This document shows positions 1 through 5,109 of a DNA stretch of 5,748 nucleotides, piece after piece. Location: assembly GCA_011525265.1 (NCBI GenBank), contig WTHV01000121.1, positions 1 through 5,748 on the forward strand, given 5' to 3'. The translations under genes were made by a program, and so were the position numbers. The stretch comes from Alphaproteobacteria bacterium (GTDB taxonomy: Bacteria > Pseudomonadota > Alphaproteobacteria > Puniceispirillales > Puniceispirillaceae). Each line of letters starts with the position of its first letter. The first letter of the stretch is position 1. The notes beneath the pieces were generated by a model. It made no database searches. It was not told where the DNA came from and saw only the letters and a program-made list of their open reading frames with translations.

Positions 1-84
1 GGTTAAAAAAGTGGAAAGACCTGCGATAAACTCGCGGCGAATTGTGGTGCCATTTTGGCGTAGTGAAAAGAATTTTTCCAACAT
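1..84 (-). CDS. NCS2/AzgA-family purine (adenine/guanine/hypoxanthine) permease, N-terminal 28 codons
   Basis: The minus strand from the ATG at 84-82 is open to the window edge and encodes 28 residues starting MLEKFFSLRQNGTT and continuing IRREFIAGLSTFLT. This is the N-terminal signature of AzgA/PbuG/GhxP-type permeases, in which a short amphipathic leader with NGT, then a charged R-x-E, runs into [AG]GLTTFL at the start of the first membrane helix. These proteins import purine bases by proton symport in the inner membrane. A Shine-Dalgarno AAGAGG lies on the minus strand at 99-94, nine bases before the ATG, which supports this start. The rest of the gene, some 400 codons in the family, lies outside the window. 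It is transcribed divergently from bioY across 85-268. The family call rests only on this short but characteristic segment; the exact purine cannot be told. Confidence 0.82.
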   Translation of the reverse strand, partial: MLEKFFSLRQNGTTIRREFIAGLSTFLT

Positions 85-103
85 TGTCTAAGACCTCTTG
101 TTG

Positions 104-130
104 CTAGGGTTTTTCATTCCTAGGGTTTTT
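104..130. repeat. Pair of 11-bp direct repeats between the divergent purine permease and bioY genes
   Basis: CTAGGGTTTTT occurs at 104-114 and again, identically, at 120-130, a 16-base period with a 5-base spacer. The copies sit just upstream of the purine permease Shine-Dalgarno (minus strand) and about 140 bases upstream of the bioY start. Their identity and position in a divergent promoter region fit a tandem protein-binding site or a small duplication; which one cannot be decided from this sequence. I do not recognise the motif, and it does not match the BioR consensus. Confidence 0.6.
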
Positions 131-140
131 GATGTTGCCT

Positions 141-213
141 TGCTATAACAGAGTTTTGAAAAAAAAGGCATTAAATCTGCGCGATTGCACTATTTTAAGA
201 AATTGTTTATCTT
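141..213 (+). promoter_or_regulatory. bioY: Possible bioY promoter elements
   Basis: Two weak candidates are visible. The first is an extended -10-like element, TGCTATAAC at 141-149, with no good -35 box upstream. The second is TTGCAC (185-190), 17 bases, then TATCTT (208-213), matching the sigma-70 consensus in 3 of 6 and 4 of 6 positions. No biotin-repressor operator was recognised: nothing here fits the TTATCTATAA-type palindrome of BioR. Low confidence in both. Confidence 0.25.
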
Positions 214-253
214 CTGAGGCGGAAGAATTATTACAGTCAATCTTTGTCACATG

Positions 254-259
254 AAGGAG
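254..259 (+). promoter_or_regulatory. bioY: Shine-Dalgarno that sets the bioY start at 269
   Basis: AAGGAG at 254-259 lies nine bases before the ATG at 269. It overlaps the codons that follow the earlier in-frame ATG at 251, so it argues that 269 and not 251 is the true start. Confidence 0.75.
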
Positions 260-268
260 CATCTCATA

Positions 269-865
269 ATGGCAAATACGTCTCAAATGCCGTCGGCAAC
301 ACTTTTAAACAGCATTGCCGCTGGTCGTGTATCTGAAGCTGGTCTTACAATGGCGCATAAGGTTGCGCTTGTTATTGGTGGCTCAATCCTTCTTGCCCTT
401 TCAGCTCATATTAAAGTGCCATTCTATCCTGTTCCAGTGACAATGCAGACCATGCTTGTTCTGATGATTGGCATGGCGTTTGGCCCACGTTTGGGCTTTG
501 CAACCATCATGGCCTATTTGGCGCAGGGCGCTATGGGCCTTCCTGTTTTTGCTGGTGGTGCAGGTCTTGCTTATATGGCAGGTCCAACAGGTGGCTATCT
601 CTTTGGTTTCGCTGTGGCAGCGATTGTCACAGGCTTCCTAGCTGAAAAAGGCTGGGGCAAAAGCGTTGGCTCAACCGCATTGGCAATGGTGATTGGTAAT
701 ATCGTTATCTACGCATGTGGCGTGACATATTTATCATCAATCGTTGGTGGTTTTGATAAAGCCATTCAATTTGGCCTAGCGCCTTTTATCTATGGTGATC
801 TGCTGAAGATTGTTATCGCAACAGCCGCACTTCCATTGGCTTGGAAATATCTGCCAAAGGCATAA
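269..865 (+). CDS. bioY: BioY biotin transporter, ECF S-component
   Basis: A 198-residue integral membrane protein that binds biotin in the inner membrane and delivers it to the cell. BioY hallmarks are present: VPFYPVPVTMQT at residues 50-61, YLAQGAMGLPVFAGG at 83-97, MAGPTGGYLFGF at 103-114, and near the C-terminus APFIYGDLLK at 171-180, whose Asp and Lys are conserved in the family. About six membrane helices can be drawn (roughly 30-47, 58-71, 74-88, 107-125, 136-158, 177-194), and the length is normal for BioY. The start at 269 is chosen for its Shine-Dalgarno; an ATG at 251 would add six residues. No BioM ATPase or BioN partner gene lies nearby, so it is either a solitary BioY, as in many alphaproteobacteria, or uses an ECF module encoded elsewhere. 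It converges on the AEC permease with four bases between stop codons. Confidence 0.95.
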   Translation: MANTSQMPSATLLNSIAAGRVSEAGLTMAHKVALVIGGSILLALSAHIKVPFYPVPVTMQTMLVLMIGMAFGPRLGFATIMAYLAQGAMGLPVFAGGAGLAYMAGPTGGYLFGFAVAAIVTGFLAEKGWGKSVGSTALAMVIGNIVIYACGVTYLSSIVGGFDKAIQFGLAPFIYGDLLKIVIATAALPLAWKYLPKA

Positions 866-869
866 GCGC

Positions 870-1805
870 CTAGATAAAGCGATAAAGTAAAAATAACACC
901 GCCGGTGTGGTTATGCTCGCAATGATGGTTGTCAGCATGATCGCGCCGGCGGTTTTTTCGCTATAGCTCTGATAATATTGAGACATAGCAAACACATTTG
1001 CCGCGATGGGAAGCGCCGCTGATAAAATTGCTGTTTGCACCCATATCGGGTCCATCCCTGGCCAGGCGATAAATAACACAGCGACAAGTACAGGATGCAC
1101 GACAAGCTTTAAAAATGTCAGAAGCCCTATCTCACTTTTGGCTTGGCGCAAATTACTGCCATAGAGCGTGATACCAAGGGCAAATAAGGCCGCAGGTGCC
1201 GCAGCGCCAGCTAGCATAGATAAAAACCTGTCAGCTATATCAGGAATAGGCAGGCCAGAATAGGCAAAGGCAATACCTGCTATCGCAGATAGGATAAGCG
1301 GATTTGCAATCAGCTGTTTGCCTGTATGTGCCAGTGAAGCAAGCAATGCCCCACTATCATCTGCTTTGATAAATAACGCCGTACAGACAAGCAATGTGAT
1401 AGTATCAAGTGATAAAATCACAGCCAAAGGCAATATCGCCTCTGGGCCAAAGGCCATTAGGCATAATGGCACGCCAATATAGCCCACATTCGGATAGGCG
1501 GCATTTAACCCATAAAGGCCGCGCTTGATACCTTTAAAACCAAAAAGATGAGCAGAGGCTATCCCTGTGAGGCATAACATGGCTATGGTCGCAACCTCAT
1601 AGCGGATAAGAAATCCTATGTTAAAGAGATCTTCAACAGGTGCCGCAGTAATAGAAAGGAATAAAAAGGGTGGCAGAATAAAATAAAAGGCAAAGCGTGC
1701 TAGCTTTAGCCCCATATCTGCATCAAAAAAACCGATGGCACGCGAAAAGGCACCAAGCGCGATAACACCAAAAAAAGGAATGGTTAGGCTGAGAACATCA
1801 TACAT
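870..1805 (-). CDS. AEC (auxin efflux carrier) family permease
   Basis: A 311-residue inner-membrane protein of the AEC family, whose bacterial members (MdcF, YfdV-like) are secondary carriers proposed to move malonate or other small organic anions. Ten hydrophobic segments in a 5+5 arrangement can be drawn (about 5-25, 35-55, 64-86, 98-120, 123-146, 165-183, 193-215, 226-247, 256-275, 286-309). Family motifs are visible: the broken-helix NAAYPNVGYIGVPL at 101-114 in the first half, and FALGITLYG at 208-216 with LPIAANVFAMSQYY at 265-278 in the second. Length is typical. The ATG at 1805 is the only in-frame start at the N-terminus, but it has no good Shine-Dalgarno: only AGG directly before the ATG. 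TATACC about eight bases upstream could be a -10 box giving a nearly leaderless mRNA. The substrate cannot be read from the sequence. It lies downstream of the small acidic protein gene on the same strand with a 90-base gap. Confidence 0.92.
   Translation of the reverse strand: MYDVLSLTIPFFGVIALGAFSRAIGFFDADMGLKLARFAFYFILPPFLFLSITAAPVEDLFNIGFLIRYEVATIAMLCLTGIASAHLFGFKGIKRGLYGLNAAYPNVGYIGVPLCLMAFGPEAILPLAVILSLDTITLLVCTALFIKADDSGALLASLAHTGKQLIANPLILSAIAGIAFAYSGLPIPDIADRFLSMLAGAAAPAALFALGITLYGSNLRQAKSEIGLLTFLKLVVHPVLVAVLFIAWPGMDPIWVQTAILSAALPIAANVFAMSQYYQSYSEKTAGAIMLTTIIASITTPAVLFLLYRFI
898..958 (+). terminator. Possible bioY terminator lying inside the AEC gene
   Basis: ACCGCCGG (898-905) pairs perfectly with CCGGCGGT (946-953), an inner pair ATGCT (913-917)/AGCAT (934-938) closes the loop further, and six T residues follow at 953-958. 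Read on the plus strand this is a nested stem-loop plus U-tract, 33 bases past the bioY stop. The loop is long and the repeats coincide with Thr-Ala-Gly and Thr-Pro-Ala codons of the AEC gene, so chance is possible. ACACCG/CGGTGT at 896-908 could form a competing small hairpin. Confidence 0.4.
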
Positions 1806-1818
1806 ACCTAAAAGGTAT
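1804..1818. repeat. Inverted repeat overlapping the AEC start codon
   Basis: ATACCT (1804-1809), three bases, then AGGTAT (1813-1818) form a perfect 6-bp inverted repeat that includes part of the AEC ATG. It could be an operator or a small hairpin that masks the start. No regulator gene is adjacent. Confidence 0.35.
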
Positions 1819-1895
1819 AATCACTTTCCTGCACCGGGTGAAGCGAGGATTATGTTTTTGCGTATCACACAAAGGGATTCGTTTAGCTGATAGGC

Positions 1896-2198
1896 TTAGC
1901 TTGCCCTATTGCTATTATCATTCGCGGCGGATGGGTGATGGATTTGGGCGCTCTCACTGCCATCGAATATCTCAGCACAAGCATCTTGAATTTCAATGAT
2001 TTCGGCCTGACCGCTTGCCTCAATTAAATCTGCAAGCCCCTCTTCAGGTGACATGGTGCTGTCATGACGCAAAGTCACTGCAACGACAGCCACAATTGTA
2101 GAGACCTCATCAGATGGGCCATCTTCATTCTGGAAAGAACGCGGTGCAAAAGGAATAATGGCAGCACTATCAGCGCTGGTGGGATCAGTCGGGTACAT
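1896..2198 (-). CDS. Unrecognised acidic 100-residue protein
   Basis: A small soluble protein that I do not recognise. Start ATG 2198 is fixed by a strong Shine-Dalgarno, AAAGGAGT on the minus strand at 2213-2206, eight bases upstream; the frame stays open for 30 more codons upstream but that stretch (rich in Lys, Pro, His) looks non-coding. The protein opens with a disordered Pro/Ser/Asp stretch (1-32), has a hydrophobic beta-like run STIVAVVAVTL (33-43), then an acidic part with PEEGLADLIEASGQ (51-64) and EIIEIQDACAEIF (67-79) that should be helical, and a polar tail containing AANDN (91-95), a tail type common in alphaproteobacterial small proteins. It has one Cys, no signal peptide and no membrane helix. 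It is divergent from the photolyase-like gene and could be co-transcribed with the AEC gene. Function unknown. Confidence 0.72.
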   Translation of the reverse strand: MYPTDPTSADSAAIIPFAPRSFQNEDGPSDEVSTIVAVVAVTLRHDSTMSPEEGLADLIEASGQAEIIEIQDACAEIFDGSESAQIHHPSAANDNSNRAS

Positions 2199-2205
2199 CA
2201 CTTGA

Positions 2206-2213
2206 ACTCCTTT
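2206..2213 (-). promoter_or_regulatory. Shine-Dalgarno that sets the small protein start at 2198
   Basis: The minus strand reads AAAGGAGT across 2213-2206, close to the ideal anti-16S complement, with the ATG at 2198. It rules out the longer in-frame start at 2288 as the main one. Confidence 0.75.
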
Positions 2214-2298
2214 ATGGTGTGCAGGGAAGGGCGTACGATTTTTGGGAGGTATATACAAAAAGACCACTTTGGCATCTGTGATGCGCAAACGCTAGAAG

Positions 2299-2337
2299 TT
2301 GTGTTCTTCATCTCTATTTGCATACTATATAAAGTAT
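2299..2337 (+). promoter_or_regulatory. Possible promoter of the photolyase-like gene
   Basis: TTGTGT (2299-2304), 18 bases, then TACTAT (2323-2328), each matching the sigma-70 consensus at about 4 of 6 positions. An inverted repeat ATACT (2322-2326)/AGTAT (2333-2337) surrounds the -10 region and could be an operator. The resulting leader would be about 140 bases. The same AT-rich patch reads TATACT on the minus strand and might serve the divergent small gene, though no matching -35 was seen there. Confidence 0.3.
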
Positions 2338-2430
2338 AGACCTATTTCAGAAAAATCCCCAAGGTGTTTTTTTATCAAAGTGATAGGACTGCTATCTTGC
2401 TTGGCTCGTATAGACCATTTTACGCCTCTT

Positions 2431-2465
2431 AATGTGGCGGTAAATGTGGCTTTAGCGCTAAGGAG
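2431..2465 (+). promoter_or_regulatory. Leader repeats and Shine-Dalgarno of the photolyase-like gene
   Basis: AATGTGGC is repeated at 2431-2438 and 2443-2450. The perfect palindrome TTAGCGCTAA (2452-2461) runs into the Shine-Dalgarno AAGGAG (2460-2465), which sits ten bases before the ATG at 2476. The Shine-Dalgarno decides the start. The palindrome could fold against it or be a binding site; that is inference. Confidence 0.5.
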
Positions 2466-2475
2466 ATTTATTCAC

Positions 2476-3627
2476 ATGCTGCCAGTTACCAGAGATGAAG
2501 CACAAGCGCGCCTAGCGGCATTCTTGCCACATACGGCAAGCCATTATGCAAAAAGACGCAATTATGATTATGGGCCATCAGCCCATGACAGTGTCTCACG
2601 CCTATCGGCGGCATTGCGTCGGCGCACCTTGTGCGAAGATGAAACAATCAGCGCTGTATTAGGCGCTCATAATTTTCAGGCGGCCGAAAAATTTATTCAG
2701 GAAGTCTATTGGCGTACCTATTGGAAAGGCTGGCTTGAAATGCGCCCAAGCATTTGGGCTGATTACCGTCAAAAAATTGCCGCAGGCTTTGTTGAGACAG
2801 AGGCGCTCATGGCGGCTCAAGAGGGGCGCACAGGCATAGCGTGTTTTGATGCCTGGCATCAGGAGCTGTTAGAAACCAATTATCTGCATAATCATGCGCG
2901 TATGTGGTTTGCCTCTATTTGGATACATACGCTTGGCTTGCCATGGCAGGCTGGGGCAGATTTATTCATGCATCATCTATCTGATGGCGACCCTGCTTCA
3001 AATACGCTTGGCTGGCGTTGGGTTGCAGGTCTGCAGACACGTGGTAAGGCTTATGGGGCGCGTGCAGAGAATATTGAACAATTCACCAATGGCCGTTTTG
3101 CGCCTTATGGCGAATTGCAAGAGGATGTGGCCGCACTTGATGGGCCAGAGAACCCACCTGCCATGGCTTTGCGTCAAGCACAACAGGCATCAGGGAATAA
3201 GCCGCTTCTTGTGATAACGCCAGAAGATTGCCACGCAGAAAGCCTTACACTTCCCCATCAGCCGGTTGGTGTTCTGTCCTTGCCCGCGGGTCTTGCCGGT
3301 GCGCGTGCCGCAGGCGTATTAGCCGCAGATGAGCGCGCTATGAGAGATGGGTGCGCGCGTGCAGCGGCGCATTATACGCTAAAAGATTATAGCGGAATAT
3401 CGGTTGAGAATTGGGAAGGTGATCTGCAAGAGATTATGACACAAAGCGGTGCTGATCATATTGTGATGGCATTCCAGCCAACAGGGTTTTGGTATGACAC
3501 CCTCTCAGCCTTTTCCGTGCCAATGACAGAAATTCTGCGTCCCTATGATGCCCAAGCGTGGCCATATGCAAAAAAGGGATTTTTTCCGTTTAAAGAAAAA
3601 ATCCCTCACTTTATTGCCGCTTTATAA
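2476..3627 (+). CDS. Photolyase/cryptochrome FAD-domain protein lacking the N-terminal antenna domain
   Basis: A 383-residue protein. Residues about 38-210 are the helical FAD-binding domain of DNA photolyases: DSVSRLSAALR (38-48), FIQEVYWRTYWKGWL (73-87), RTGIACFDAW (118-127), LHNHARMWFASIWIHT (137-152), LPWQAGADLF (155-164), DGDPASNTLGWRWVAG (170-185), ARAENIEQFTNGRF (195-208). Against E. coli photolyase, lesion-contacting positions appear kept (E76, W79, R80, N139, W182), as do the Asn next to flavin N5 (N176), the R142/D170 pair and the first two electron-transfer tryptophans (W180, W157). The usual N-terminal alpha/beta domain is absent: the ATG at 2476 has a good Shine-Dalgarno, and the 59 upstream in-frame codons have no photolyase character. 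Residues 241-383 form another region with strand-like LLVIT (244-248), GVLSL (265-269) and HIVMAF (328-333), ending in GFFPFKEKIP. Likely a light-driven repair enzyme or a cryptochrome-like sensor; which one is open. Confidence 0.85.
   Translation: MLPVTRDEAQARLAAFLPHTASHYAKRRNYDYGPSAHDSVSRLSAALRRRTLCEDETISAVLGAHNFQAAEKFIQEVYWRTYWKGWLEMRPSIWADYRQKIAAGFVETEALMAAQEGRTGIACFDAWHQELLETNYLHNHARMWFASIWIHTLGLPWQAGADLFMHHLSDGDPASNTLGWRWVAGLQTRGKAYGARAENIEQFTNGRFAPYGELQEDVAALDGPENPPAMALRQAQQASGNKPLLVITPEDCHAESLTLPHQPVGVLSLPAGLAGARAAGVLAADERAMRDGCARAAAHYTLKDYSGISVENWEGDLQEIMTQSGADHIVMAFQPTGFWYDTLSAFSVPMTEILRPYDAQAWPYAKKGFFPFKEKIPHFIAAL
3570..3605 (-). terminator. Rho-independent terminator of the Ig-repeat gene, inside the photolyase-like gene
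   Basis: GGGATTTTTTC (3576-3586) and GAAAAAATCCC (3595-3605) are perfect 11-base complements with an 8-base loop. Read on the minus strand the hairpin is followed at once by six T (3575-3570), the classic terminator layout, 34 bases past the stop codon of the Ig-repeat gene (3639). In the plus direction six A precede it and no U-tract follows, so it serves the minus strand best. It encodes the C-terminal GFFPFKEKIP segment of the photolyase-like protein. Confidence 0.8.
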
Positions 3628-3632
3628 AGCGG
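3617..3632. repeat. 16-bp perfect palindrome at the photolyase-like gene stop codon
   Basis: CCGCTTTATAAAGCGG is fully self-complementary and contains the TAA stop at 3625-3627. It can fold as a 6-bp stem with a TATA loop. No U-tract follows on either strand, so it is not a standard terminator; it might protect the 3' end of the plus-strand mRNA. Confidence 0.55.
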
Positions 3633-3638
3633 GCGCTA

Positions 3639-4796
3639 TTAGCTATTGCCAACGCGGCGAACGAAGATTTTACCTTGCGGTGTGTTATTCACATTCTTCA
3701 CAGCGTTCGTTGCTTGGCTGTAGATGATTGTCTCAACGCCAAATGAATCAACCACAGAGGCTCTGGCTCTTACCTGCTTGCCAACCAATGCTTGGCTAAG
3801 GTAGAGCGAGCGTGATTGTGCTGTTGATTCAATCGCGCGCCATGAGCGACCATCTTTTGATGATTCCCATGTGATTGAAAGGCTTGCAATGCCATCTTCA
3901 TCACGAAGACCTTGTGATTGTGACTTTAATGTTGCCCCTTCACTGGCATCACCTTGAATAATCACTTCACCTTCAACCGGGTCATCGACATTTGCCACAG
4001 TCTCTGATGGGTTTGTGATCAAAATCTCTCTTGTATTATGAGAATCAACATAAGACATCACAGCACGGTAGCTGTAGCCTACATGGCTTTGTGTCAGGCG
4101 AAGCACATCACCAACGGCTTCTGGGAAAGCCTGCCAGTCTGTCTTTGTGCTTGAGCGCTGCCAGATAATATCGAAATTACCAATGCCATCTTCATCTGCC
4201 ACAAGACTTGTATCAACAACAAGCGCGTCATCTTCACGGGCATTACCTGACAGAACAGGTGAGCCAGATGGGCGGTCATTCACATTCTGAACGGGCTGAG
4301 ATGGCGGGCTGATGATTGTTTCAAGATTGCCTTGGCCATCTACATAAGAAATCTGTACACGCAAAATTTTATTCACATGTTCTTCACGTGGTGTGAATGA
4401 TTGCTGAATCACACCAGGAAGGTTGCGCCACGAATCACCCTTTTCTGAAATCTGCCACTGAACCTGGATGTTGCCCATGCCGTCATCATCCATAATCGCA
4501 GATACATCAACCACAAGCGGGTCGTCTTCGATGGCAATAAAACCACCTGCGCCCCCGCCGTCATTCCCATCATCTAAGCCGGCGTCATCTGAAGCTGTTT
4601 GTGTCGTGTCAGCAGATGCACTTTCAGTGCTTGTTTCTGCTGTTGCTGTTTGCGTTACAGAAGATTGTTCAGTTGCGCCATTTCCTGCCGTGTTATTTCC
4701 GGCATTGTCATTGTCAACAGGTAGGCCACCAGCAAGCGCATAACTTGCTGCTACACACCCGACCATTACAACGAAAAGGCCCTTTAAATTCTTCAT
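3639..4796 (-). CDS. Secreted protein with three Ig-like (adhesin-type) repeats
   Basis: A 385-residue protein for export. Residues 1-22 are a signal peptide: basic start MKNLKG, hydrophobic LFVVMVGCVAASYA, probable cleavage after ALA at 20-22. C14 in MVGC is a poor lipobox, so a lipoprotein is the weaker option. Residues 27-85 are a disordered linker rich in Ala, Thr, Ser, Asn, Asp and Gly. Three repeats of about 90-99 residues follow (86-175, 176-272, 273-371), each with the pattern Leu-x-x-x-x-x-x-x-D-E/D-D-G, then a W (W114, W212, W310), a second W about 8-10 residues on, a VGxxxRxxxSYVD-like strand, and a closing V-x-NV-[ND]. This is the Ig/cadherin-like repeat found in large RTX and biofilm adhesins. 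Here there are only three, with no membrane anchor, RTX nonapeptides, or catalytic domain. The start has GGGGAGAG at 4810-4803 (minus strand) upstream. Role in adhesion is inference. Confidence 0.85.
   Translation of the reverse strand: MKNLKGLFVVMVGCVAASYALAGGLPVDNDNAGNNTAGNGATEQSSVTQTATAETSTESASADTTQTASDDAGLDDGNDGGGAGGFIAIEDDPLVVDVSAIMDDDGMGNIQVQWQISEKGDSWRNLPGVIQQSFTPREEHVNKILRVQISYVDGQGNLETIISPPSQPVQNVNDRPSGSPVLSGNAREDDALVVDTSLVADEDGIGNFDIIWQRSSTKTDWQAFPEAVGDVLRLTQSHVGYSYRAVMSYVDSHNTREILITNPSETVANVDDPVEGEVIIQGDASEGATLKSQSQGLRDEDGIASLSITWESSKDGRSWRAIESTAQSRSLYLSQALVGKQVRARASVVDSFGVETIIYSQATNAVKNVNNTPQGKIFVRRVGNS
3684..4541 (-). repeat. Three tandem Ig-like protein repeats
   Basis: Repeat 1 covers 4541-4272, repeat 2 4271-3981 and repeat 3 3980-3684, read on the minus strand. 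Shared blocks are DDDGMGNI / DEDGIGNF / DEDGIASL and SYVDGQG / SYVDSHN / SVVDSFG. At the DNA level conservation is limited to short blocks around the DEDGI codons, so the repeats are old and not a recent duplication. Repeat 3 is followed by NTPQGKIFVRR, which resembles the opening strand of a fourth repeat before the stop. Confidence 0.75.
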
Positions 4797-4849
4797 CTAA
4801 CACTCTCCCCATTTCTGACGAGCGGCAATCACGCTCTGTCATCATCGAA

Positions 4850-4932
4850 ATTCTAGCGTAAAAATCGCCTAAAATCACAAGATTGTCCACTCTATTTACA
4901 CAAAAATAACGATTTAGTTCAAAAAAAGTCAA
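4850..4932 (-). promoter_or_regulatory. Candidate promoters of the Ig-repeat gene
   Basis: Minus strand, two options. The upstream one is TTGACT (4932-4927), 18 bases, TATTTT (4908-4903). The downstream one is TTGTGA (4880-4875), 19 bases, TAGAAT (4855-4850). The first has the better -35, the second the better -10. The first would leave a leader of about 100 bases, the second about 50. Confidence 0.3.
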
Positions 4933-5030
4933 AAACAGCACCTTTCGAATGAGCTATTTTGGTATGGGTTTTGGCCATAATAGAACTGTCGTATGAGATT
5001 GATGAGGTGCGTTGCGCAATGGGATGAGAT

Positions 5031-5057
5031 AAAAAAGCAGGTAGTAATTTCCCTGCT
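5031..5057 (-). terminator. Terminator-like hairpin in the intergenic region, minus-strand orientation
   Basis: AGCAGG (5036-5041) and CCTGCT (5052-5057) are exact complements with a 10-base loop. Read on the minus strand the hairpin runs into six T (5036-5031); a G-U and further A-U pairs can lengthen the stem. No recognised gene on the minus strand ends here, so it may close an unseen small RNA, stop antisense transcription coming out of the metallopeptidase gene, or just be a leader hairpin of a plus-strand transcript. Confidence 0.5.
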
Positions 5058-5096
5058 CTTATGGTCAAATTAGGGTGTTATTGGCACGCTAATTTC

Positions 5097-5109
5097 TATA
5101 ACTTGTTAT
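5097..5109 (+). promoter_or_regulatory. -10-like box and inverted repeat before the metallopeptidase gene
   Basis: TATAAC at 5097-5102 is a reasonable -10 box, but no good -35 sits 16-18 bases upstream. It overlaps the inverted repeat ATAAC (5098-5102)-TT-GTTAT (5105-5109), and another GTTAT lies at 5077-5081. This could be an operator on the promoter. Confidence 0.3.

Noticed and set aside
251..268. bioY start at ATG 251
   Set aside because: It would place the AAGGAG inside the gene; the spacing fits the ATG at 269 instead.
85..268. Purine riboswitch or BioR operator upstream of the purine permease and bioY
   Set aside because: No purine-riboswitch core and no TTATCTATAA-like palindrome could be found by eye.
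852..862. TGCC/GGCA hairpin as an AEC terminator
   Set aside because: Only four base pairs and no run of T follows on the minus strand.
2064..2339. 91-codon plus-strand frame opposite the small acidic protein
   Set aside because: It is antisense to a gene with a much better start and ribosome site, and its translation has no recognisable features.
2299..2475. Upstream in-frame extension of the photolyase-like gene from a TTG at 2299
   Set aside because: The 59 extra residues show no photolyase character, the TTG has no ribosome site, and a good AAGGAG precedes the ATG at 2476.
2659..3214. Several frames of 60-106 codons overlapping the photolyase-like gene on both strands
   Set aside because: They are shadows of a gene with clear family motifs and have Cys/His/Leu-rich compositions typical of wrong frames.
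4468..4861. Plus-strand frames opposite the Ig-repeat gene's signal peptide and linker
   Set aside because: Their Ser/Val/Ala/Pro-rich translation mirrors the low-complexity linker codons on the other strand.
5012..5019. TTGCGCAA palindrome in the long intergenic region
   Set aside because: Eight bases is too short to carry weight alone and no partner site is nearby.
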